Assembly (NCBI GenBank): GCA_947568835.1
Contig: OX387605.1
Coordinates: 25,870,769-25,934,768 of the forward strand
Direction: 5' to 3'
Source of the DNA: Protonemura montana
Taxonomy: Eukaryota > Arthropoda > Insecta > Plecoptera > Nemouridae
Length of the DNA stretch: 64,000 bases
Positions 12,383 to 23,556 of this stretch are shown piece after piece. The notes beneath the pieces are model-generated. The model saw nothing but the letters and a program-made list of their open reading frames with translations, made no database searches and had not been told where the DNA came from. Each line of letters begins with the position of its first letter. The first letter of the stretch is position 1. The position numbers were made by a program, and so were the translations under genes.

Positions 12383-12816
12383 ATGGCAACGACAGCAAGC
12401 TACAAGTCGTTGTTGAGAGTTTTGGAAAAGTGGCCCGTCGATTCTTCCAAGAAAGGAAGGTTAGTGTGCTGCAATGGCTGGTTGCCGATAAAGCATTGGC
12501 ATTTTTAGTAAAATTATAAACATTTTACCATTTTTCTAGGGATATTGGAGAGTACATTCGACATAGAATCAAACTCGCCTTTGGCAGCAACCAAACTTTT
12601 GAAGGGAATGCCGAAGTAGACTGCCAGAATGTCGCAGCAAGTCTTCAAAGGCTAGCCAACAACCAATATGGAAAAGCATACCAGCGAGTGTCTCAGTCTT
12701 CGTCCACAGGCCTGACGGCTGAACAGTGTTCTGGTATTCTTTCTTCTGAATTCATGGAATCCGTACATGAGGAAAACCGGAGTTTAGTGTCGAGGCTGTT
12801 CGGTAGCAGAAACTAG
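12383..12816 (+). CDS. UQCC2: Ubiquinol-cytochrome c reductase assembly factor 2
   Basis: Mitochondrial assembly factor that helps cytochrome b synthesis and complex III assembly, working with UQCC1 (family knowledge). Two exons, 12383-12459 and 12540-12816, joined by a GT-AG intron of 80 bp, encode 117 residues. The N-terminus matches the family: SYKSLLRVLEKWPVDSSKKG followed by RDIGEYIRHRIKLAF; vertebrate UQCC2 has the same WPVD...GRD pattern. The frame is kept exactly at the junction (AG plus G encodes Arg). The C-terminal half, with LQRLANNQYGKAY, is also in the right place. The stop codon is only 80 bp upstream of the METTL15 ATG, and no AATAAA is seen between them. This places two mitochondrial-expression genes head to tail. 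Confidence 0.85.
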
Positions 12817-12896
12817 ACTAGATAAACTATTTTCCAGTTGCCTGATTACAATCAAACCTAGTTTAAGCAGTTGGTACTTTGTTTAGTAATTACAAA

Positions 12897-14344
12897 ATGA
12901 ATAGATTACTAGCACATCTGCAGCGTAAATTATCAACACGGGCTGTAGCATCGCCCAAAGAAGATGTCCTCCATATGCCAGTGATGATAAATGAGGTACT
13001 AGACACTTTTCAACCCATGAATGGCCAAGTGTTTGTTGATATGACATTCGGTGCCGGCGGCCACACCCGACGTCTCCTCGAGGCAGCTCCGGACGTGAAA
13101 GTTTTTGCATTGGACCGCGATCCTTTGGCTAACTCGCTGGCCTCGGCGCTGGCCACCGAGTTTCCCGGCCAGGTTTTCCCGCTACTTGGGAGGTTCAGCG
13201 AGCTCCCCGCTTTGCTGAGAAAGCATGGGGTGCACCAGTGTTCGGTGGACGGTATGCTCTTGGACCTTGGCTGCTCGTCGATGCAGTTCGACACGGCCGA
13301 ACGTGGGTTTGCGCTGAGCAAGGACGGTCCTCTGGACATGCGGATGGACGGTCTGCGGTTCCCCAATGCTGCCACCGCGGCCGACGTGCTCGCACGTATC
13401 GATGAGCACGACCTGGCTGGCCTGTTAAAGACGTACGGCGAGGAGAAGCAAGCGAAGAAAATCGCTCGTGCTGTGGTCGAGGCCCGGTACACTTTCCGTC
13501 GGCTAGAGACGACCTGTGACTTGGTGGAGCTGGTGGCGGCAGCGTGCGGTAACGAGCAGCGGCAGGATCGGCTTCAGCGACCCGCGCACGTTGCCACCAA
13601 GACTTTCCAGGCCCTGCGCATCTTCGTCAACAATGAGGTATGGAGATTGCGTTGCTGCAAAGTGGAGTCCCATCACATGGTCTCTCAGCATGAAATCATG
13701 TTCATACGGGAAGCTTTGTTGACAGTCCCTATATCACGGACGTGATGTATTCCAAACTGTTTCCCGACAGTATAGTTGTAGCTTATAATTCTTAGCCAGC
13801 TTTACAAATGTAAATGTACGTATGATACTATTTAGAAAAAAGTTATGAGACTGTGAATAGTTTTTCAACTTACAATAGTTTTAGCTGGTTTCTCTGTCAA
13901 CCTGGTTGTGTAGCATACCCCATTCAGGGATGAATCCTGCCAGCAACGGAGCTTTCCATGTACCGCTGCGTGTCTGATGCCGTATCTACTTTCAAAACAT
14001 TGCGCTGTACGTTCCAGATCAACGAGCTGAACTACGGCATGCTTGTGGCTCACGCCTACTTGAAGTTTGGCGGAAAGCTGGCGACCTTGTCGTTCCACTC
14101 ACTGGAAGATCGAGTGGTCAAGCGTCACTTGTGCGGCAACGTGATCTCCAACGCTGCCAACCCGCTGCCGCTCAAGTATAGCAACCACTCTCTTGTCTGC
14201 GACGACGTGGACGTCGTGGGTCGGCTTCTGGCTCCCGACTGGAAACTCCTTCACAAGCATGTCTTGGTGCCAAGCACAGACGAGGTCGACAGGAATCCTC
14301 GAAGCCGCTCGGCCAAGTTCAGAGCTGCGGTCAAGATCGGCTAG
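12897..14344 (+). CDS. METTL15: Mitochondrial 12S rRNA N4-methylcytidine methyltransferase (RsmH family)
   Basis: S-adenosylmethionine-dependent methyltransferase of the RsmH/MraW family; the animal member modifies a cytidine of mitochondrial small-subunit rRNA. Two exons, 12897-13637 and 14018-14344, encode 355 residues. An Arg/Lys-rich start (residues 1-20) is consistent with mitochondrial import. Family motifs are HMPVM at 26-30 followed by NEV, the SAM-binding VDMTFGAGGH at 47-56, ALDRDP, LLDLGCSS, ERGFAL, DGPLDMRMD, and in exon 2 LATLSFHSLEDRVVKRH. The splice junction falls after RIFVNNE, and the protein continues INELNYGML as in other members. The frame is open upstream to a TTG at 12879, but 12897 is the first ATG. 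AATAAA is at 14410. It lies directly downstream of UQCC2. Confidence 0.93.
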
Positions 14345-14930
14345 CCGAGATCCACCGGGTTTAGTCGGGCACATTCTCTCTAGTCTCTGATGTTGATCCT
14401 GTAGAATTTAATAAAATATATAAGAAATTGTTTCTTTGTCTTTGAATGAATGAAAAGTGGGTTACATAGGCATGTTAATATCATGATCATTTTAGGCTTG
14501 ATAAACTATCTGTGTTTTCTTGTGGCTCGTTCAGTCCAATGTTTCCAGCATCAAAACCTCTCCTGCATCTGTCTTCTCATTTGACAGGAATCGTAAGTTC
14601 AGATTGTGTTGCTTAAAGCAAGCTTAAAATTGACAATTCACAAAACTTTTATAATTCTATAGTCATGAATTTACTTGATTTGTTCTAATTAGCCAAGTGC
14701 ATAAAGTAAAAGTAAAGAACTGAGTTTTGGAAAATGAGAAAAAGGTGGTGGAAATTGGTTTATATTGGAAGAAAAAGATACTCGAAGAAGTCTGCGACAA
14801 ATATTTGGAAATAACTTTCCGTACAGAATGAAAATCAAATTGAAAGAATTGCAATAAAGAATAAGAAGTTTGCTATGAGACAAGTGCATGGGATGAGTAC
14901 AGCAACAAGAGAAGGTAAAATCAGTATCGT

Positions 14931-15430
14931 ATGTGGTACAATACACGGGCAATATTGGATTACAGATCGTCAGTATGGGACCCAGACAGGAATGACGAGG
15001 TTAGACAAGTTGATACATTCAGTAGCTTATATAATACAATACACGGGCAATATTGGATTACAGATCGTCAGTATGGGACCCAGACAGGAACAACAAGGTT
15101 AGACAAGTTGATACATTCAGTAGCTTATATAATACAATACACGGGCAATATTGGATTACAGATCGTCAGTATGGGACCCAGACAGGAATGACGAGGTTAG
15201 ACAAGTTGATACATTCAGTAGCTTATATAATACAATACACGGGCAATATTGGATTACAGATCGTCAGTATGGGACCCAGACAGGAACAACAAGGTTAGAC
15301 AAGTTGATACATTCAGTAGCTTATATAATACAATACACGGGCAATATTGGATTACAGATCGTCAGTATGGGACCCAGACAGGAATGACGAGGTTAGACAA
15401 GTTGATACATTCAGTAGCTTATATTTGTTT
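14931..15430 (+). repeat. 98-bp tandem array made from reverse-transcriptase coding sequence
   Basis: Five units begin at 14943, 15041, 15139, 15237 and 15335 (ACACGGGCAATATTGGATTA ...). One frame reads YRSSVWDPDRNDEVRQ, the YxxxVWDP motif of the reverse transcriptase C-terminal region. Units alternate GAATGACGAGG and GAACAACAAGG, so the true period is 196 bp. The same sequence continues as a fuller LINE fragment at 16020. Confidence 0.8.
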
Positions 15431-15599
15431 ATTTGTTGCCAACTGACAAAATACATTGTATTTGTATGGGCCATAGGAACTAGAGATTTAGGAAATGTAA
15501 CATAGTAACTTATAATATAATGTTATGACTATAAAATATAGTATTTGAAATTAGATAATAGTTTATATTGTAAAGTGACTAAGATTTTTAATAATAATT

Positions 15600-16015
15600 A
15601 TAATTGCACAAAAGTTAGGGAAAGCATTAGGGTAGAGGGGCCAGGAGTTCTTTATTAGTAGTGGAGGTGAGGTATTCCTCGAGACTGTAGAAGGGGTTTT
15701 GGATGAGGAAGTTTTTAAGGGAAGTGTCAAAGGAGCTGCGTTTGGTGGAGTTTTTGATGTGGGGTGGGAGGTGATTATAAATTTGGGCACAGGTGTGAGA
15801 GGGGCAGTGAGTGAAAAGGGTGGTGCGGTGTGGGACAGTGCGAATTTCCTTTCTTTGTCTGGTTTCGTGTGTGTGGATGGAGGAGTTTAGTGGGAATAGG
15901 TGGGGGTGGGAACGGACAAGGGTGCTTGCTATTTGGATAAGGGTGCATGTGAGGGTTAGGATTTGATGGGCGATGAAATGGGGCTTACAGGTCTTCCGGC
16001 GGGATAATCCGGCAA
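15600..16015 (-). pseudogene. LINE 3' end, minus strand
   Basis: Minus-strand frame with CTLIQIASTLVRSHPHLFP, then HCPSHTCAQIYNHLPPHIK and SFDTSLKNFLIQNPFYSLEE. This is the usual C-terminal end of CR1/L2-type reverse transcriptases. It resembles the tail at 20640-20900. It separates the 98-bp array from the rest of its parent LINE at 16020. Confidence 0.65.
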
Positions 16016-16019
16016 TGAT

Positions 16020-16640
16020 AATACAATACACGGGCAATATTGGATTACAGATCATCAGTATGGGACCCAGACAGGAACGACGAGGTTAGAGAAGTTGCAA
16101 AAGTTCAAAGACTGGCTGCGAGAAGAGTGACAGGGAAAATGCAAAGAACACAACAGGAAAAATTAGAGATAGGAGAATTGGAAAGCATGTTAGAAAGGTC
16201 ATCAGAAATGGTGAAAGAATTAGGAAGAGAAAGACTTGGAAACAGATGGAAGAAATACAGAATCGTGGATTCATTTACAGTATTGAGGGCTTTGGGGGTT
16301 GGAAATAACTGAATATGCAGATCGAAGAAGACAGGACATGTGAATATCAAAGACTATGATACCCAGGAAAGATATTGGAGTAAATACTGTCCGTCAAATA
16401 TGTTTTGTTCAAACGGTATGGCAAGCTGTGATACAAAATATGCCTCTTGAATTTAATTCTACGTGTATTTTTGTAGATGGATTAATAAAGGTATACAAAA
16501 ATGTAACTATACGAATCGCTAAAGAAAGGAATTTATTAGGAGGAAGTATCGTGAGAACACATTTCAAACACTTTTAAAAGAGAATGATTCAAGTGTCGTA
16601 CAAACTATATAAAAGAATAAAACCTCCACCAGTAATTACC
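16020..16640 (+). pseudogene. LINE fragment, parent of the 98-bp array
   Basis: Frame 16040-16312 starts DYRSSVWDPDRNDEVREVAK and continues VQRLAARRVTGK, the reverse transcriptase thumb region, followed by Glu/Lys-rich sequence to a stop. The end near 16620 (AATAAAACCTCCACCAGTAA) resembles the end of the LINE fragment at 26576 (ACAAAACTTCCACCAACAG), so both may belong to one family. Confidence 0.6.
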
Positions 16641-16834
16641 GTTGAGTGAACTGAGTTGTATCCACTCAATGCCAGTACAATTCGTAATTAAGTAATTAAA
16701 TACAAATATGAAATAAAGTACCCTAAATATCAAATTTTTGGTCTGCTCTTTTGGGAAAAAAAATAAGTATTGGAGATATTTACATTTACATTATATACAT
16801 ATATACATGTATACATTTTGCACCGGGTCGATAT

Positions 16835-17110
16835 TTATTTTGATAGAAGAATAAAGAATGCGAGTTTACTGAACTCTACGTAAAGTTTAACCCCCATTAG
16901 CACCCCTTGTGGTGTGAAAACCATCCATCCATATACGAGTAAACACAGCTAAACAGGCTACAGCTACAGGCTGGCACGGCCAGCTGGCAGCTGATCCAGC
17001 TGAAAACACAGCTAAAACTAGCTTCGAAATCCCCGTCTTGTACCAGGCGAGCAGAAGTTGGTGTAGCATTTAGTAGCTCGCGAGCAGAGAGAGAGAAACT
17101 ATGCTACGAG
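16835..17110 (+). repeat. Third, partial copy of the composite repeat leader
   Basis: Matches 22370-22600: AATAAAGAATGCGAGTTTAC, GTAAAGTTTAACCCCCATTA, AAACACAGCTAAAACT, CAGGCGAGCAGAAGTTGGTG and AGCTCGCGAGCAGAGAG. It ends in a GA-rich simple stretch (17085-17215) and has no tRNA-like modules. Confidence 0.6.
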
Positions 17111-17119
17111 TAGAAGGCA

Positions 17120-18500
17120 AGAGAGAGACAGATTTTTGGGGGGCAGAGCGAGAGAAAAGATGCAAGAGAGAGAAAGATTATCCAGGAGCAGAGAGAGAGA
17201 AGGTATGCTATGAATAGTAAGCTAGAGTGAGATAGAACATGCAGCATGAGCTGTTGGCCGCCATTCAGTTCGCTGTCAGCTGTGCAAATTCCGATCGAGG
17301 GCGGCGACAGGTGGTCTTGAAAAATGGAACATTCGCCGATATCCGCGACAGCTTGGAGAAGAAATATATTACCATGTTCCGAAAACTTGGATTCAGTTAA
17401 AGCTTGGTTCAGTTGTCTTTGTGCAGGTTGGTTTTGAAAGCAAAGTAGACGAAATTGTTGAGGTTGTTTTGGGCCGATTCCAATTTGGGGCATTTTATTG
17501 TATTGTTTAATTACATCATCAGAAAACCTGGCCACAAGGATTCAATGTGGTTCCACCTACCAAGATTCATGATTTCACTTACACCTGATAGTTAACGATC
17601 TTGTCTTGGTGATTTGGTTGACTTGTTGAGAGACGGCCTCCTCAGCCTTTGTATGAAAGTCGGCGGCTAGTGATTGGTATGAGATACATGAGATGTTGGT
17701 TGACTCCAAGATTATGATCACAATGGTAACATCAAATCCATAGCATGCTAAGAAACGCACACTTGACTTTTGACCACAAGTATTATCTGTAGCTTTGAGA
17801 TCATGATTCTTTCTTTTTAGTCTGCCATGGGTACCTGTCAATAAAGTCATCGAGCCTTATTTGGACACAAGTAATTGATGGTGAGTGTTTACTGTTTAGT
17901 TGGTTCATTGTGAAAAGCATTTTTTTATTAGGAACACTAATAGAATCTCAATAATTGATATCCAACGGGAATACCAACCTGTCACGGATGTTGCCGTTTT
18001 CAAATGCACTAAATTTTGAAGAGGTTGTAAGTGTTTGTAATATTAGAAGTCTAGATGATGGTTGTGGTGAAGAGGGAAAGACTTTATAAGGTTTTATAAC
18101 TTCTCTAACAGTGACCATGACAACATGCAGACGCTTCTAAATCACCAGGATCCTGAATTTCTCGACAAGTGCGCCACACAAAACTAATTTTCTTCTCCGG
18201 TAAGTTGTGCTGCCGCTCTCTTTTCTTCTTTACCACTATCAATATTCTTAATCTAAAGCTGTAAGACCTTGAAACAAACTGCTGTCAGCAGAGGTGAAAA
18301 TAGAATACAGAACACAAACACAACATGAATTAAACTGAAGAAAGCATTGCTATATTCTGCTCTTTACTTATTTGATACTTTGCTTTAACTTGAGGTTTTA
18401 CTTGCCCCTGCCAGCCAGTTAACATTTGTAACTCTCTCTTTAAAGCACTTTTCTTGCTGTAACTGCTTGCAATTTTCTCTCGGATTGTTGTCCCACAAAT
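17120..18500. other. Spacer without a supported gene
   Basis: Starts GA-rich and then is ordinary AT-rich DNA. A minus-strand frame at 17104-17535 is largely simple-sequence in origin. A short candidate exon is at about 18113-18187 (see the acidic exon at 18652). Confidence 0.4.
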
Positions 18501-18651
18501 GTCAGGTGCGCGAAGTGTTTCCCAGGCTAACTTTGATCCAAGCTCGGGCAGATCTGACACCTGTAGACCCGTGACATGCAGGTCTGACACCTGTAGACCC
18601 GTGACATGCAGTGCTGGGACGTTACGATGCTCAGTCTTACGGTGCTTGCAG

Positions 18652-18839
18652 ACAACGCCGCTGACCGAGACTGCTTCCTTGTTGCCAACGACAACCTGGC
18701 CAGCGCTGATGAAGACCAGGACGATGATGACGGCGCCGGGAACGATGATCTCACCTCCATGTCTGACTCGGATTCCAGTCTTCGGTCGCTCTCAGAGGAA
18801 GCCGACTCGGATGCATACGAAGCTTTGTTCTTTGATTGA
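18652..18839 (+). CDS. Possible terminal exon of an acidic protein (unrecognised)
   Basis: Open frame ending in TGA after an acceptor-like GTGCTTGCAG at 18651. It encodes about 62 residues: NAADRDCFLVANDNLASA, then a long Asp/Glu/Ser-rich stretch (DEDQDDDDGAGNDD) ending DAYEALFFD. GC content and codon bias stand out from the surrounding AT-rich DNA, which favours real coding sequence. Just upstream a 31-bp unit (GTCTGACACCTGTAGACCCG and following bases) occurs twice at 18550-18610. A second candidate short exon (about 18113-18187, ending in TAA) lies 0.5 kb upstream. I found no start or convincing upstream exons in the repeat-rich DNA to the left, so this may be a decayed or retroposed gene end. 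Confidence 0.3.
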
Positions 18840-19900
18840 AGTTTGCATCGGTCTCCATTCAATGGCCACATGCTGTTGTTTTCTCCCAGAGGTCAACAGG
18901 GTACACAAGCATTCCAAGGAACTGGTGTCATGTGTAGAAATACAAATATTAATACATTGTCTTGAAATATTGTCAATATTTTCCTTCTTGAAATATCATC
19001 ACAGGTTTCTAAACGCAAGTTGACATTCTTATTTCTCAGTACATCAATAATTGTGTTATAAATATACATGCAGGGTAACGCCTGGATATTATATTTGCTA
19101 AACAGAGGCCTGCATGAGTCTTGGTAATAAAACCCCGGACTGGTCGGGTCATAGTTTGTCTGTGCCAGGTGTTAGACTGCTTGATTTTAGAGAGTGAATA
19201 GTTTTAACACATGTGGGGAGTGACCCCAAAGGTCAATGACATAGTTTAATTGTGAAGGGACATATGCAAAGTAAATGGTCGTGATTGAATTGAAATTACA
19301 AATGTTAATAATTCTGTTTACAAGAAAACAACCTGATGCAATTGGAAGAGTAGTTTGATTAATATGTACATCTCATTTTAGTTTGTCATCCATTCACACA
19401 GCAAGGCATTTTGTAAAATTAACCACTTGAATGTTTTTCCCATCTTGATAGAGTTGAGGGTATTTTAGGCAATTGTCAGAGGAGTTTACTTTTGATTTAA
19501 AATGAACTATCACAGTTTTGTTTGGCTTTAAGTTTCAGTCTGTTCAATGAACTCCAATTGGACATTTGTGATAAAGCCTCTTAACATTGCATGTTTATGT
19601 ACGTGTTATTCTCACAGATAAGTTGGGTGATATCATCAGCATCTGTCATAAGGGTTACATTTGTGATTGTTTTGGTGAGATTGTTGGTAAAAAGGATGAA
19701 CAGTAATGGAGAGATTGTTGCTCATTTATTTTTAAAACCATTCTGTGAGGGAACGTGATCAGCATTATCTTGAATTGTAGCAGTTTTATTTCTGTTGTTT
19801 GTGGTCTAATGCGTGTTATAGTGTTAGTTTCTTTCAACATGTAGTGCAAATAATAAGGTAAGACTTCACCAAGATATTTCCAGTGTGAGATTGAAGACCA
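18840..19900. other. Spacer without a supported gene
   Basis: AT-rich, ending in the (TAA)n run at 19902-19932. Nothing recognised on either strand, although parts may be an old LINE 3' region, since the phrase TAAATATACATGCAGGGTAA at 19060 resembles 20265-20285. Confidence 0.35.
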
Positions 19901-19901
19901 C

Positions 19902-19934
<33 letters not shown>

Positions 19935-20035
19935 TTTTTATTGTCAAGAGAACATAGATGTTATATGACAGTCAGTAAAATTGTACAAGTTAAGATAATT
20001 CCTCATAGAATTCATTTGTCGAGTAAAAACATTTC

Positions 20036-21560
20036 CTAATTAACAATTCTTTTAGTTGTTTTTTTTAATTTAGAGAGATTTAAAGCTTTCATTTGTCTTG
20101 GTAACGCATTAAATAATTTACTTCCATTATAAATGGGGTCTAGTTTGTAAATATTATGTTTGTGCGTACCCATTCTAAAATCGGTTTTGTCTCTAGTGTC
20201 GTAATTATGGATCGATTCATTAGTACCTGCTAAATGGTTGTTTTCAATGACATAAAGAATTGTATAATAAATATACAAGCAGGGCACAGTCATTAATTTA
20301 AAATTTATAAATAATTGTCTACACGAGTCCTTGTAGAAAACATCTGCACATGGGTCCATGCTAGCCCGAGCCATTTGTATTTATTATTGTCCCGTTGACT
20401 GGTACATTGTACATAGTATGGGTATCGTCAAGTTATGATTATGCGTATGGTTAGAATAGAATAATTTTATATGATCATATGATACATGTAGATGAGTGGT
20501 GAAGGATAAATGATGTTTAAATAATAATAATAATGATGGTATGGTTTTGGTGAATGATGCAGATATGATGCAGATATGATACAGGGTTAGATGTTGGGAG
20601 GCTGGGTCTATGGTCTAGGTACAGTTAGAGTTTGGTGGTGGGATGGAGGCTAATGGGAGGTGGCATGATTGAGGTATTCTGAGAGGGTATAGAAGGGGTG
20701 TTGGATTAGGAAGGACTTAAGCTGGCTTTCAAACGATGTGAGGGAGGTTGAACTGACGATTGAGGCTGGGAGTTTGTTGTAGATTATTGTGCAGATGTGG
20801 TGGGGGCTATTTGTGAAGGAGTGGGCGTGAGTCGGTAGTCTTATGTTGTTTCTGTTTCTGGTGGTGTGGTGATGGACAGAGGAGTTGGGGGGAATTGATC
20901 AGGGTGGGTGCAGACATAAGTGGAAGCAATCTGTATGAGTGTGCAGCGGAGTGTGAGGATGGATAGTTTTGTGAAGTGGGGTTTGGCGGATTGGCGGCGG
21001 GAGACTCCTGCTAGGATGCGGATGGCTTGTTTTTGCAGGATAAGGATGCGTTTGGAGGAGGATGAGTTGCCCCAGAAGAGCAGGCCGTGGGATAGGTGGG
21101 AGTGTAAGTGGGCATGGTAGACTAGGAGGAGGGAATTGGGATTGACGATGGGCTTTAGGCGTCTGAGAAGATAGCAGGAACTTTGAATTTTGGTGAAAGT
21201 ATGCTGGATGTGGGTGGACCAGTCCAGTGTGGGGGTGATGTAGATGCCTAGGAATTTAGTGGCCGGAGTACTGGGAATCGTGTGATGATTGATTTTGATT
21301 AGGGGGGAAATGGGGGAAATGTATCTCACAGCCCTCTTCTGTAGCACAAACAGTCTTTTAACGTGAGAAGAACGTCCCCAGATAATCACCCCATATTGAA
21401 GATTAGCTTGTATAAGTCCAAAATATATTAATTTCACTGTGTTGAAGTTTGCTAAATCCATCATTTTCCGAATCAAGAAGCAACCTGAGGCAACTTTCGC
21501 ACAAATCATTTCGATATGACGATTCCAGTCCATGGCACTGTCCACAATAATTCCTAGAAA
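20036..21560 (-). pseudogene. Two nested LINE fragments
   Basis: The outer element gives the frame at 21545 to about 21310 (AMDWNRHIEMICAKVASGCF ... VKRLFVLQKRAVRYIS) and resumes at 20374-20036 (FYKDSCRQLFINFKLMTVPC ... NYDTRDKTDF ... LFNALP). Between them, about 20640-21310 carries a second element: ATKFLGIYITPTLDWSTHIQ, LQKQAIRILAGVSRRQS, then IYNKLPAS and the FLIQHPFYTLSEYL end. The outer part is followed at 19902-19932 by an (ATA/TAA)n run, a likely LINE tail. Both are broken. Confidence 0.75.
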
Positions 21561-22049
21561 TTAGACCTGGCAGTAGACATCAACTACAAGAAGCTTGGTT
21601 GAAGTCGGCATTACAGCTTTGAAAATCAAGTTTCCCTACAAACATGTTTATATAGTTGAATATTACTCAGTTTCGACGTTCTGTCCAGAACTTTAGAGTC
21701 ATGCAATTCTAGCTTTAGATTATAAATATATGACACGGTATTATATAATTATTGTACCTATTACTATCTATTATTGTCTATTATTGTACCTTTATTTTAT
21801 TGTTGCATATTTATACGCTACTATATATTTTAGTCATTGAGAACATATTGTATTGTAAACTGAACTGAACTGTAACTGAAAGACAATTCCAAATATCATG
21901 TCCATGATCAAACGGAATAAATAAATAAATAAATAAATAAAAACTCATCAAAAGGCAGCTGCGTCGAATTTAAACTTGCAATTTAATCTGGTTGGCATAA
22001 ATGATGAAATAAATTTTAAAGCTTATCTTTCAAATATCTTACATACAAA

Positions 22050-22255
22050 TGTTATGATGTGTTTTGCGGATATGCTCTGTGTTGATGAAGTTTGCGGCCC
22101 TCGAATAGGTCTCATGTCTTGGCGTCGACTTCAGGATTCTCCTTTAGAATTCATTCTCCTGAAGATGACGAAGTGAAGAGATAAGATGTGAGAGCCTTTC
22201 GAGGGCTGCAAACCTCTTCAACGCAGAGCAAATCCGAAGAACACATCGTAACATC
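22050..22255. mobile_element. Inverted-repeat miniature element
   Basis: Left ATGTTATGATGTGTTTTGCG ... TTTGCGGCCCTCGA pairs with the right end reversed (ATGTTACGATGTGTTCTTCG ... TTTGCAGCCCTCGA), arms of about 55 bp, with an inner pair around GAATTC. There is no coding sequence. Confidence 0.7.
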
Positions 22256-22639
22256 AAACCATGGCTCTGAAAACAACCACTCAAAAATTACATACAAATG
22301 TACACACATAAATTTGTAGACATTTTTCCAGTACTAAGCTGATTTAAAGTTAATTAACTTTCTTAGTTTTGATAGAAGAATGAAGAATGTGAGTACTCAT
22401 TTCTCCGTAAAGTTTAACCCCCATTAGCATCCCTTGTTGCGTGAAAACCATCCCTAAAGGAGTGAAACAATCTCACGGGCCTGGCACGGCCTCGGGTGTT
22501 CCAGCTGAAAACACGGCTAAAACTTGGAGCGAAATGTTCGCCTTCTACCAGGCGAGCAGAAGTTGGTGTAGCATTTAGTAGCTCGCGAGCAGAGAGCTTC
22601 TCTGCTGTCAAGTATGTGTTATTTCCCTATCATTGTAAC

Positions 22640-23500
22640 GAGTCTCTATAGCTGGTTGGAGTAGACGCTATCCTGACAAGCAGGCGGCCCGGGTTCGATT
22701 CCCGCCCGGAGAGCTTTTTGTTTATCAGAGTTGCAACTGGATTGAATTGTGACCAATGACATCACATGTTTGTCTGGGAATCCGTCTTCAATGCATGGGT
22801 CCATGTGGCTCAGTTGAATGAACAAGTGCTTCAGTCCGAGGGGTCTTCGGTTCGATCCCCGTCACATGCACGGATTGGATCTACAGTCGCACGGCAATGA
22901 GGTGAGTACGATGCTAACATATCTTGGGTTTGAATAACTTGACTGTCTAATGTTCGTTTCATGTCATCAGAACTCCCCTAGCAACAGCTTCTGACCGCCT
23001 CGTTGCTATGCAAGTGTCTAATAAGTCGATCATCTGTTACCTCGTCTTCACGGCTTGTTGGAAAGTTCGTTGATCAGTAACCTCCGAGTTCGGGTTCGAA
23101 TTTCGAGTGAACTGATTTTTGTTCTTCAGAGGGCGGCGACTGCAATAGGAAACAAATGATATTACCTGTTTGATAATTAATCATTATACATCATTGAGTC
23201 CAAGTGGCTCAGTGTGATGGTCGGGATCTCCGGTGCGTGAGGTCTGCAGTTCGATCCCCGGCGCCGTAATATTTTGAGAGTCGAAATTCTCCACCTGAAA
23301 TATATTCCCGTTGAAGGGATGGTGAAAAAATATTTCAAAGTATTTTTTTAAATTTTTTCTTCTAAGTCCAAAATCGATGGTACAGATACGACCTAAACCA
23401 CATCATTATTATCAGGGCAGCGTAGCCCGGTGGTAACGTGCTAGCTTCGTGGCTGGACGAGGAATTATATTCCTGGGTTCGAATCCAGTCACAATAACTC
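22640..23500 (+). repeat. String of tRNA-like modules in a composite repeat
   Basis: Four to five tRNA-like segments in the same direction, each with a B-box-like core: GGGTTCGATTCCCG near 22693, GGTTCGATCCCCG near 22849, GGGTTCGAATTTCG near 23092, AGTTCGATCCCCGG near 23250 and GGGTTCGAATCCAG near 23479. Several have a matching A box upstream (GTGGCTCAGTTGAATG; AAGTGGCTCAGTGTGATGG; GCGTAGCCCGGTGGTAACG). Acceptor-like pairing is visible for the second (CATGTGG with CACATG). A run of about 36 T follows at 23520. These are best read as SINE-type modules rather than cellular tRNA genes. Confidence 0.6.
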
Positions 23501-23516
23501 CTTTTGGACAAGGTTT

Positions 23517-23519
<3 letters not shown>

Positions 23520-23556
<37 letters not shown>
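23520..23556 (+). repeat. Poly-T run and neighbouring homopolymers
   Basis: About 36 T at 23520-23556 at the end of the tRNA-like string. Other homopolymers: poly-G at 23727-23744, 31520-31534 and 47298-47307, and poly-C at 50848-50868. All are simple sequence. Confidence 0.85.

Noticed and set aside
12883..13492. Minus-strand frames opposite METTL15
   Set aside because: Antisense shadows of a GC-rich coding exon.
17104..17535. 143-residue minus-strand frame
   Set aside because: Much of it is GA/TC simple sequence (LSL...SLC patterns) with no family resemblance.
22640..22715. Functional tRNA genes in the tRNA-like string
   Set aside because: Arms pair poorly, anticodon loops are not clear, and the modules lie within dispersed repeat DNA. 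Structure prediction could change this.
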